Assembly (NCBI GenBank): GCA_046729855.1
Contig: JBKPHM010000103.1
Location: 1-31,194 of the forward strand
Length of the DNA stretch: 31,194 nt
Source of the DNA: DATHSY01 sp046729855
GTDB taxonomy: Bacteria > Actinomycetota > UBA4738 > HRBIN12
Direction of reading: 5' to 3'
Under the pieces are notes generated by a model, which worked only from the letters and a program-made list of their open reading frames with translations, did not search any database and was not told the DNA's origin. Shown piece after piece: positions 22,185-28,852 of this stretch. Both the position numbers and the translations under genes were made by a program. The first letter of the stretch is position 1. Each line of letters begins with the position of its first letter.

Positions 22185-22625
22185 CTACTCGACCTTGAAC
22201 GCGGCCCGCATTCCCTCCGAGTAGTGGGCCTCCTGCTCCTCCTCGTCGTAGATGTTGCAGATCAGAACGTAGTTCCCGGCGTCCAGATCGACGGTGAGCT
22301 CCTCGGTGTTGCCGACGGGGATCTCCTCGAGCTCGTTGACGACCTCGATCCCCTCGCCTTCCTCGTCGACCGCACCGGTCTCGTCCGTCGGCAAGTCCGT
22401 CGGCGCCAGATCCGTCCTGATGACGACGAACTCGTGGACATCGTCGGGCCCCTCGTTCGTCACGGAGAACGTCACCTCACCCGCCGATGCGGATGCAGGA
22501 TCCACGCCGACCGCGAATTCCTGCAGCGTGACGTCGACCGTCTCGCCGCCTCCGCACGCCGGCAGCAGCAGCGCCAGCAGCGCCGCCGCCGTGACGAACA
22601 ACCACACACGCCTGCCCAGAGCCAT
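22185..22625 (-). CDS. cupredoxin-like lipoprotein
   Basis: A 146-residue lipoprotein. The signal is LFVTAAALLALLLPAC, with the lipidated Cys at about residue 24. The rest is a cupredoxin fold: VTLQEFAVGVDPASASAGEV, FSVTNEGPDDVHEFVVIRTD (first His ligand) and DLDAGNYVLICNIYDEEEQE AHYSEGM (Cys, second His and Met ligands, quoted with a break). The order His, Cys, His, Met is that of type 1 blue-copper proteins. Between Cys and His there is an acidic stretch longer than the usual short loop. GGGAGGGG five bases before ATG 22625 sets the start. It lies 103 bases downstream of the Pnkp gene on the same strand. Confidence 0.82.
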   Translation of the reverse strand: MALGRRVWLFVTAAALLALLLPACGGGETVDVTLQEFAVGVDPASASAGEVTFSVTNEGPDDVHEFVVIRTDLAPTDLPTDETGAVDEEGEGIEVVNELEEIPVGNTEELTVDLDAGNYVLICNIYDEEEQEAHYSEGMRAAFKVE

Positions 22626-22728
22626 CCGGCCCCTCCCTTCGTCCAACCCCGCCGTGGACATTACGCCGGTTCGGGAAGCGCTGCCGTAGGGACCTATGTC
22701 GCCTCGCGAAGGGGACGTCCGTGCCGAG

Positions 22729-25269
22729 CTACAGACGGGGATCGACGGGCTCGCTCTCGAGGGCGAGCACGCCGAAAACGCACTCGTGCACCCGGAAGAG
22801 CGGCTCGCCTCGGACGAAGCGCTCCAGCGCCTCGACTCCGAGCGCAAATTCCCGAACGGCGAGGGATCGTTTGTGTGACAGGCTCCGCTCCCGCAGGCGC
22901 TCGATATTGTCGGGAGCGGTGTACTCCGGCCCGTAGATGATCCGGAGGTACTCGCGACCGCGCACCTTCACCCCCGGCTGCACGGGCCCGCGGCGCCCTG
23001 GGACGATGCCGTCGAGCGGCTTGACCACCATCCCCTCCCCGCCCGACTCCGTGAGCTCGTGCCACCACCGGACCGCCGCCGATGTGCTCTCCGGATCGTC
23101 GAGATCGACGACGACGTGGCGCGTCGGCCGCATCACGCCGCTGCCCCCATCGACGAGTCGCTGAACCATGGCCATGTGCCATACGTGGTCGCGGTCGACG
23201 TAGGCGTGGCCCTCGCCCGCAAGGATCTGGAACGGGGCCAACCTGAGGTCGTCGACGGTCTCAACGTTCCAGGTGTACCGACGGTAGGCATCCACGAAGA
23301 GCTGTGCCGTCCCTAGCCGGTAACGCGTCCGGGCCAGCAGCGGCTCGACGTCGACCCCCCTCGCGACGGCGGGCTCGAGCTCCCGAACGGAGGCCGCGAG
23401 CGCGGCATTCGCCGAGGCGCCCACCGCCGCGTAATGCGTCTTCAGAAGCTCCAGGGCCTTGGCCGACCAGGGGAGCAGCTCGCAGTCGAGCGCCAGCCAG
23501 TCCGTCTCCAGTTCGTCCCAGAGACCGCTGGAGTCGACGGACGCGCGGGCGAGACCGAGAAACGCCTCCTGCATCCGGAGGTCCTCGAAGAACGGGCGTC
23601 CCGTTCGCGTGTAGCAGATCCCCGGTCCATCGATCCGGAAGCGCCGTGGCGCCACGTTGCCGTCGCGACAGACGATGACGACGGCTCGCGATCCCATGTG
23701 CTTCTCCTGACAGATGACCTTCGCGATCCGCTCCGAGTGGTAGAACGCGAAGGCCTCCGCGGGATGCTCCAGCATCTCCGGCTCGGCCGACGTGGCGGGC
23801 GGCGACATCGTCGGCGGGAGATAGATCAGCCACCGCGGATCGGCCGCGAAGCGACTCATGACCTCGAGCGCGGCCCGGGCGTTCTCCTCCCTGATCGTCA
23901 CGGAACGCTGAAGACGCGTCTCGACCACCCGTTTGCCGAGGACGTCCTCGATATCCAGCTCCAGCGGGTCGTCCCGTCCAGCCGCCTCCCGCCTCTCGGC
24001 GTCGCGCACAAGCGGGCGGGCGGGCTCGTAGTACGTCCTGGCCGCCGGCACGGACACGAGTTCCTTCTCGGGGTACCGCAACGCGGTGAGCGCGCCGCCG
24101 AACACGCAGCCGGTGTCGATGTCGATCGTGTTGTTGATCCACTCCGGGTCCGGCACGGGGGTGTGGCCGTACACGACCATGGCGCTTCCCCGGTACTCCG
24201 TCGCCCACGGGTAACGCACCGGCAGGCCGACCTCGTCGATCTCGCCGGTCGTCTCGCCGTAGAGGGCGAACGCCCGGACGGCCGCCGACGCGCGTCCCTG
24301 CATCTCCTCGCGCATCCCCGCGTGCGCAACCACGAGCCGGCCATCGTCGAGCACGAAGTGGCTGAGCAGGCCGTCCAGGAACTCGAGCACCTGCTGCCGA
24401 AAGTCCGGGGTCTCCTTCTCGAGCTGCACCAACGACTCCGCCAGGCCGTGCGTCACCTGGACGTTCCGACCGCGGAGGGCCCTCACGAGCTTGTTCTCGT
24501 GGTTGCCGGGGACGCAGAGTGCAGTTCCCGAGCCCACCATGCCCATGACGAGGCGGAGCACGGCGGGCGTGCTCGGTCCCCGATCGACGAGGTCGCCGAG
24601 GAACACCGCCTTCCGTCCCGCGGGCTGGGCGGCACCCGAGCCGTCGTCCGCGACCTCGAACCCGAGCTTTCCGAGCAACGAGACGAGCTCGTCGAAGCAC
24701 CCGTGGACGTCGCCGATGATGTCGAAGGGGCCGTGCTCGGTGCTGCGGTCGGTCCACGATCGCTCGCGCTCGATCTCGGCCGAGTCGACCTCCTCCGGCG
24801 TGCTGAGGACGAACACCCGCCGGAACCCCTCGCGGTCGAGACCTCGGAGCGAGCGCTTCAGCTGGGAACGCTGCCGCCGCACGACCGATGGGGCGAGGTC
24901 GCGATCGGGGCGGGACGCGTTGCGTTCAAGGCAGACGCGTTCGGGGAGGTCGAACACGACCGCCACAGGAAGGACGTGGTGGGCCCGCGCCACCGCGACG
25001 AGCGGTTGGCGGCCGTCCCGTTGCACGTTCGTCGCGTCGATCACCGTGAGCCGTCCCGCGGCGAGCCGTTTGCCGGCGACGAAGTGGAGCGCCTCGAACG
25101 CGTCCTTGGTGGCTGCCATGTCGTTCTCGTCGTCGGATACGAGCCCGCGGAACCGATCGGAGGAAAGCACCTCGGTCGGCCTGAAGTGGCGAGCGGCGAA
25201 CGTGGACTTGCCCGACCCCGAGGCACCGATGAGGATGACCAGCGAGAGCTCGGGGATCGCGATTTTCAC
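22729..25269 (-). CDS. pnkp: Pnkp, polynucleotide kinase-phosphatase-ligase of bacterial RNA repair
   Basis: An 846-residue three-domain RNA repair enzyme. The kinase (1 to about 165) has the P-loop GASGSGKST at 15-23 and adds phosphate to 5'-OH ends. The metallophosphoesterase (about 178-400) has GDVHG near 186, GDLVDRG near 225 and GNHEN near 255 and removes 2',3'-cyclic phosphate. The ligase/adenylyltransferase (about 480-846) has EKHMGSR with catalytic Lys523. Length and order match the Clostridium thermocellum enzyme type. GTG 25269 has GTGAGGA six bases upstream and begins seven bases after the Hen1 stop. Together with Hen1 it repairs and marks cleaved tRNAs. Confidence 0.95.
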   Translation of the reverse strand: MKIAIPELSLVILIGASGSGKSTFAARHFRPTEVLSSDRFRGLVSDDENDMAATKDAFEALHFVAGKRLAAGRLTVIDATNVQRDGRQPLVAVARAHHVLPVAVVFDLPERVCLERNASRPDRDLAPSVVRRQRSQLKRSLRGLDREGFRRVFVLSTPEEVDSAEIERERSWTDRSTEHGPFDIIGDVHGCFDELVSLLGKLGFEVADDGSGAAQPAGRKAVFLGDLVDRGPSTPAVLRLVMGMVGSGTALCVPGNHENKLVRALRGRNVQVTHGLAESLVQLEKETPDFRQQVLEFLDGLLSHFVLDDGRLVVAHAGMREEMQGRASAAVRAFALYGETTGEIDEVGLPVRYPWATEYRGSAMVVYGHTPVPDPEWINNTIDIDTGCVFGGALTALRYPEKELVSVPAARTYYEPARPLVRDAERREAAGRDDPLELDIEDVLGKRVVETRLQRSVTIREENARAALEVMSRFAADPRWLIYLPPTMSPPATSAEPEMLEHPAEAFAFYHSERIAKVICQEKHMGSRAVVIVCRDGNVAPRRFRIDGPGICYTRTGRPFFEDLRMQEAFLGLARASVDSSGLWDELETDWLALDCELLPWSAKALELLKTHYAAVGASANAALAASVRELEPAVARGVDVEPLLARTRYRLGTAQLFVDAYRRYTWNVETVDDLRLAPFQILAGEGHAYVDRDHVWHMAMVQRLVDGGSGVMRPTRHVVVDLDDPESTSAAVRWWHELTESGGEGMVVKPLDGIVPGRRGPVQPGVKVRGREYLRIIYGPEYTAPDNIERLRERSLSHKRSLAVREFALGVEALERFVRGEPLFRVHECVFGVLALESEPVDPRL

Positions 25270-25276
25270 GCGGTCC

Positions 25277-26674
25277 TCACCTGCCGAACACCGCCATCTG
25301 GGTGGGCGGACCGACCTCGGGGTCGTCGGGCCCGGCCGGTCGCAAGCCGACGGTGTAGCCGTTGCGATCGGCCGCGGTACGCGCCCAGGAGCCGAACTCG
25401 GCCCTCGTCCACTCGAACCGATGGTCCCTGTGTCGGAGCGACCCGACGGGCAGTCCCGCGAACCGCACGTTGTACTCGACGTTCGGCGTCGTCAGCACGA
25501 TGGTGTTCGGACGCGCCACGCCGAACACGGCCCGTTCGAACGCACTGAGCCGTGAAGGGTCGAGGTGTTCGATGACTTCGATCACGGCCGCGGCGTCGTA
25601 CCCCTGCAACCGGCGGTCCTTGTATGTGAGCGAGCCCTGGAGGAGCTCGATGCGCTCCCGCTGCTTCGGAGACATCTCCTGGAGCCGCAGCCGCCGGGCC
25701 GCCCGCTCGAGCGAGACGCTCGAGACGTCCACGCCGAGGACGCGCTCGGCGAACCCCTCGCGCAGCAATGCCTCGAGCAAGCGACCTTCGCCGCAGCCCA
25801 GGTCGAGCACGCGCGTGGCGCCCACCTCCCTCAGGGCCTCGAGCACCGCCCGCATCCGCTCCTCCGCGAGACCGATCTGCCGTTCGATCCGCACCTCTTC
25901 CTGGTCGTGGCGCTGTACGGCCGAATCGGGATCAACCTGATCCTCCTCGAGGAGCCGGGCGAGCGCCTCGCGGGCCAGGCGCGGCTGGTGCCGGAGGTAC
26001 CGCCGGGTGATCAGCTCGCTCTCGGGATGGTCCCGGAGCCACCCCTCGCCGCGACGAAGCAGCTTGTCGATCTCGTCGCGGCTGACCCAGTAGTGCTTCG
26101 CGTCATCGAGGACGGGGAGCAACACGTACAGATGCGTGAGGACGTCCGCCACGCGAGCCCTCGTCACGAGCCGCGCGTCTACGTACGCGCTGTCGCCCCA
26201 CTCCGGCGAGCGCGGATCGAGCGGGATCGGCTTGGCGGCGACCTCGTATCCCAGCGGCTCGAACAGCCGTCCGAGCAACCCCTCGCCCCCACGGCACGGC
26301 AGCGCCGGGATGTGCGCCTCGAGTGGGATCGGCGTGTCGGCGAGCTCCTGGCGCTCGGCGCTCCGTCCGGTCATGGCCGTCCCGAAGAGCTTGGCGAGCG
26401 CGACGCTGACGTACGAGGACGCGGCGTACGGTCTGTCGTTGACGTACGGCTCCAGGGAGACGGACTCCCCGCCACGCCCTGTGCGCCGGACGAGCCCGAT
26501 CGGATCGACCTCGAGCATCAGCGCCGCGGTGCACCGCGTGTGCGTCGCCTCCGGATAGAAGACGTGGGCCCGACCGAACCACATCTCGATGGAGCGCACC
26601 GCTGCGGGGTTCTTGTGGAGGACGTACCCGAGGTCGGTGGCCGGCTCGTGCGTCGTGGTGATCGTGAGCAGCAT
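25277..26674 (-). CDS. hen1: Hen1, 3'-terminal RNA ribose 2'-O-methyltransferase
   Basis: A 465-residue bacterial Hen1. The N-terminal half (LLTITTTHEPATDLGYVLHK, then FGRAHVFYPEATHTRCTAAL) is the bacterial-specific domain that enables Pnkp ligase. The C-terminal half is the methyltransferase: SAM-binding VLDLGCGEGRLLEALL near 289 and metal ligands Glu366, Glu369 and His370 in EVIEHLD, with His418 in the RHRDHRFEW segment. In the known system Hen1 methylates the 2'-OH at the break before ligation, protecting the repaired RNA from a second cut. ATG 26674 has GAGGA about six bases upstream. It is encoded directly before Pnkp. Confidence 0.95.
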   Translation of the reverse strand: MLLTITTTHEPATDLGYVLHKNPAAVRSIEMWFGRAHVFYPEATHTRCTAALMLEVDPIGLVRRTGRGGESVSLEPYVNDRPYAASSYVSVALAKLFGTAMTGRSAERQELADTPIPLEAHIPALPCRGGEGLLGRLFEPLGYEVAAKPIPLDPRSPEWGDSAYVDARLVTRARVADVLTHLYVLLPVLDDAKHYWVSRDEIDKLLRRGEGWLRDHPESELITRRYLRHQPRLAREALARLLEEDQVDPDSAVQRHDQEEVRIERQIGLAEERMRAVLEALREVGATRVLDLGCGEGRLLEALLREGFAERVLGVDVSSVSLERAARRLRLQEMSPKQRERIELLQGSLTYKDRRLQGYDAAAVIEVIEHLDPSRLSAFERAVFGVARPNTIVLTTPNVEYNVRFAGLPVGSLRHRDHRFEWTRAEFGSWARTAADRNGYTVGLRPAGPDDPEVGPPTQMAVFGR

Positions 26675-26702
26675 CGGGCGTCCTCGCGTGAGCGCGGCGG
26701 CT

Positions 26703-27053
26703 TCAGCAGGTCACGTGGAGGATGGCGTTCGTACGTTCCGGCGCTTGGTCGAGCTCCTCGACGGCCCGCGGAGTCGGCATCACGACCAACTCGACGCCTC
26801 GCCGCTCGGCCTCCTCGGCCACCTCGTCCATCACAGGAAGCCGGCCATCCGCCCCGCTGCCCACGACCAGCCGGCGGCAGTCCCAGGGGATGTCCTCGGC
26901 GACCGATAGCGGGGTGTGGCCGAATCGCGATCGCAAGGGCTTCGAGGGTCCCTTCCGCCGCTTGCGGATCCGTCCCCGATCGACGATGACGTCGTGCTCG
27001 TACGTCTTCCCGTCGACCTCGATCGTCCCGAATGCGAACCGTCCGAACCGCAT
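26703..27053 (-). CDS. Mth938-like domain protein (DUF498)
   Basis: A 116-residue single-domain protein of the Mth938-like/NDUFAF3-related fold. FGRFAFGTIEVDGKTYEHDV, then VDRGRIRKR, and later RRLVVGSGADGRLPVM are typical. The family has no established activity in bacteria. It ends 28 bases before hen1 on the same strand, so it is probably the first gene of the RNA repair operon; whether this is functional or accidental is open. TAGACT (27070-27065) lies 11 bases before ATG 27053, giving a very short leader if it is the -10 box. Confidence 0.8.
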   Translation of the reverse strand: MRFGRFAFGTIEVDGKTYEHDVIVDRGRIRKRRKGPSKPLRSRFGHTPLSVAEDIPWDCRRLVVGSGADGRLPVMDEVAEEAERRGVELVVMPTPRAVEELDQAPERTNAILHVTC

Positions 27054-27064
27054 ATCTCCGCTGG

Positions 27065-27070
27065 AGTCTA
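27065..27070 (-). promoter_or_regulatory. possible -10 box of the RNA repair operon
   Basis: TAGACT on the minus strand lies 11 bases before the Mth938-like start. Transcription would begin about four bases before the ATG. No -35 box was identified. Confidence 0.3.
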
Positions 27071-27159
27071 GTCACTCCCCGACCGAGCCGACCCGATCCC
27101 TGCCCCCATCTGCTACACGACGTGGTCCGTTTTCCTTCGGCCGCACGCTTCTCCGCCGA

Positions 27160-27182
27160 GTACGAACTCCTCGGCTGGGTAC
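27160..27182 (+). promoter_or_regulatory. candidate SigB/SigF-type stress promoter
   Basis: GTAC (27160-27163), a 13-base spacer and GGGTAC (27177-27182) precede the second GlsB gene, with the box ending 25 bases before the ATG. The longer form CGAGTAC-N12-TGGGTAC is nearly repeated before the PRC-barrel gene. Confidence 0.45.
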
Positions 27183-27207
27183 AACGCGTCCGACGAAAGG
27201 AGCGGAG

Positions 27208-27504
27208 ATGGTTGCAGCGGAGGTCAACATCACGGTGGTAGACGTCATCGTCTACATCGTCGCCGGTCTGGTGATCGGAGCGGTCGCCCGGCTCCTGCTC
27301 CCGGGCAGGCAGGAGATCGGGATGGTCGCGACGATCGTAATCGGCGTCGTTGCGGCGGTCGTCGGCGGTCTGCTCTGGGAGCTGATCTTCCCGGCCAACG
27401 ACGGCATCGCGTGGATCGGCTCGATTCTCGTCGCCATCGTCTTGCTGTGGCTGTACGTGGCGTACCTCGCGCCCGGTCGCGGCCGCACCACCACCGGCGG
27501 CTGA
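27208..27504 (+). CDS. GlsB/YeaQ/YmgE family membrane protein, second copy
   Basis: A 98-residue small membrane protein with three hydrophobic helices. AGLVIGAVARLLLPGRQEIG, then VATIVIGVVAAVVGGLLWEL, is the family pattern. It is the paralogue of the protein at 3599-3949 but lacks that protein's N-terminal extension. AAGGAG six bases before ATG 27208 sets the start; a longer open frame upstream overlaps the Mth938-like gene on the other strand and is not coding. It is preceded by a GGGTAC stress-type -10 box. Confidence 0.88.
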   Translation: MVAAEVNITVVDVIVYIVAGLVIGAVARLLLPGRQEIGMVATIVIGVVAAVVGGLLWELIFPANDGIAWIGSILVAIVLLWLYVAYLAPGRGRTTTGG

Positions 27505-27590
27505 TAGGGGTTCACCCGGTCGTACCTCTCCGAGGTGCCAGGGGTCGCCCGCTTGGCATCTTGAGGTGAAATCCGTGCGACCGTAGATGT

Positions 27591-27605
27591 GCAGGTACGA
27601 CCTGC
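27591..27605. repeat. palindrome GCAGGT-ACG-ACCTGC
   Basis: A perfect inverted repeat with six-base arms and a three-base centre, in the 217-base gap between the GlsB and PRC-barrel genes. It lies about 55 bases upstream of the candidate stress promoter of the latter. Confidence 0.4.
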
Positions 27606-27628
27606 GATGAAGCGTCCCCGCGTGCGAG

Positions 27629-27647
27629 GTCGTTGCACCGCAACGAC
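27629..27647. repeat. palindrome GTCGTTGC-ACC-GCAACGAC
   Basis: A perfect inverted repeat with eight-base arms and a three-base centre, 12 bases upstream of the candidate -35 element of the PRC-barrel gene. A transcription factor site is the simplest reading. Confidence 0.45.
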
Positions 27648-27658
27648 TGTGCGGGCGA

Positions 27659-27682
27659 GTATCGCTTCGGGCCGGTGGGTAC
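27659..27682 (+). promoter_or_regulatory. candidate SigB/SigF-type stress promoter
   Basis: GTAT (27659-27662), a 14-base spacer and GGGTAC (27677-27682) lie upstream of the PRC-barrel gene, with the box ending 39 bases before ATG 27722. The flanks CGAGTAT and TGGGTAC repeat those before the second GlsB gene. Confidence 0.45.
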
Positions 27683-27721
27683 GGGCACATTGAGCGAAAC
27701 ACAGGGGGAGGTGTGAGCTCA

Positions 27722-28063
27722 ATGCGAACTGAGCTGTGGACATACAGGACGAACCTCGCAGGGATGCGAGAGAACCTCGTCGCCTTCAACGTCGAGGCGC
27801 GTGACGGCTCGATCGGGAAGGTCGACGAGGCAACCCACGAGACGGGCCGTGCGTTCGTCGTCGTAGATACCGGTCCATGGATCTTCGGGCGGAAGGTTGT
27901 CATCCCCGCCGGGACCCTCGAGCGGATCGACACGACAGACCGCAAGGTCTTCGTGGGCCTGACGAAGGACCAGATCAAGGACTCGCCAGAGTTCGATCCC
28001 GACCGGTTCGACGAGGAGTACAGGACCAGGCTCGGGGCGTACTACGAGCGGTTCGCCGCATAG
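27722..28063 (+). CDS. PRC-barrel domain protein
   Basis: A 113-residue protein. After a short N-terminus, FNVEARDGSIGKVDEATHET starts a PRC-barrel beta fold that continues through AFVVVDTGPWIFGRKVVIPA and ERIDTTDRKVFVGLTKDQI. The C-terminus is charged (EEYRTRLGAYYERFAA). PRC-barrel proteins occur in RNA processing and in stress-linked surface proteins; the role here is unknown. ATG 27722 is preferred over GTG 27713 because GGAGG is ten bases upstream of it and too close to the GTG. A strong terminator follows. Confidence 0.85.
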   Translation: MRTELWTYRTNLAGMRENLVAFNVEARDGSIGKVDEATHETGRAFVVVDTGPWIFGRKVVIPAGTLERIDTTDRKVFVGLTKDQIKDSPEFDPDRFDEEYRTRLGAYYERFAA

Positions 28064-28083
28064 CGATTGAACAGCGGCTGGCT

Positions 28084-28112
28084 GAACGGGGGCGGTACAC
28101 CCGCCCCCGTTC
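28084..28112 (+). terminator. intrinsic terminator after the PRC-barrel gene
   Basis: GAACGGGGGCGG and CCGCCCCCGTTC form a perfect 12-base stem with the five-base loop TACAC, 20 bases after the stop codon. GTCTTGTCT follows as a modest T-rich tail. Confidence 0.8.
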
Positions 28113-28295
28113 GTCTTGTCTCCGACCGATCCGTCCAGAAGCCCGTGCGGCTCCGGGGCGAATAACCCTTCATTGGCATCGTCCCGGGAGAAGACCCAGC
28201 GGCCGGCCTGGAATCTCCAAGCTGGCTCCGCGAATCGGTTCCCCCGGTTCGGATGACGGGTTCGATCCCCCTCGGGTCTGGCTCGAGGGTCGGCG

Positions 28296-28770
28296 GTAAC
28301 GCAGACCTTCCGCCCCGTCACGGTCTTCGAGTTCGAGCGTGGCCTCAAGTACCGCAACGGGCGGTTCCAGGGCGTCGTCGGTCCTGGCCGGCATTGGATG
28401 TATCGGCCTCAGACCGAAGTCGGGAAGATCGACATCCGTCCCCGCTTCGAAAGTCTTGCCGGCCAGGAGGTGCTTAGTGCGGATGGGGTCACGCTGAAGG
28501 TGAGCCTGGCGGCCGAGTACCAGGTCGCCGCCGCAGATACGGCCCATCAACACCGTCGCGAACTACGAGCAGGCGCTCTACCTGACGCTGCAGTTCGCGC
28601 CGCCCGAGAACAACGGCGAGGCGAGCATCGACGAAGTGCTGGAGCGCCGAGGGAGTTCGGCCGCGGGCTCCTGGAGCGGAGCGGGGGACGGCTGAAGAGA
28701 CTCGCCGGTTCTACGGGTAACACCGTCGTGCTCGGGTTCCCGTCCACCAACACTCCGCTTCCAATCCGCG
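28296..28770 (+). pseudogene. decayed SPFH/band 7 (slipin-like) gene
   Basis: The frame from 28296 encodes the start of an SPFH domain: VTVFEFERGLKYRNGRFQGV, VGPGRHWMYRPQTEVGKIDI and GQEVLSADGVTLKVSLAAEY. Where Met is expected there is GTA, and no good start codon lies nearby. Near 28525-28545 the match moves to the next frame (INTVANYEQALYLTLQF, then IDEVLERRG), which stops at 28693-28695. A C-terminal piece, GNTVVLGFPST, lies in the original frame near 28717-28750. Well over 100 residues that should join the last two pieces are missing. SPFH proteins scaffold membranes; this copy should be dead. Confidence 0.7.
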
Positions 28771-28852
28771 AACGAGGCCGGAGCTTCCCGAGAAGCAGCC
28801 ATCACCCGGCACGGAACCCGAGTAGTGCCTCCGACGCCGGGTTCTCGCGAGC

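Noticed and set aside
23434..25548. 704-codon open frame on the plus strand opposite pnkp
   Set aside because: The opposite strand carries a complete Pnkp with all catalytic motifs; this frame has no recognisable domain and shadow-like composition.
25565..26989. 474-codon open frame on the plus strand opposite hen1
   Set aside because: Shadow of hen1 and the Mth938-like gene, with no domain.
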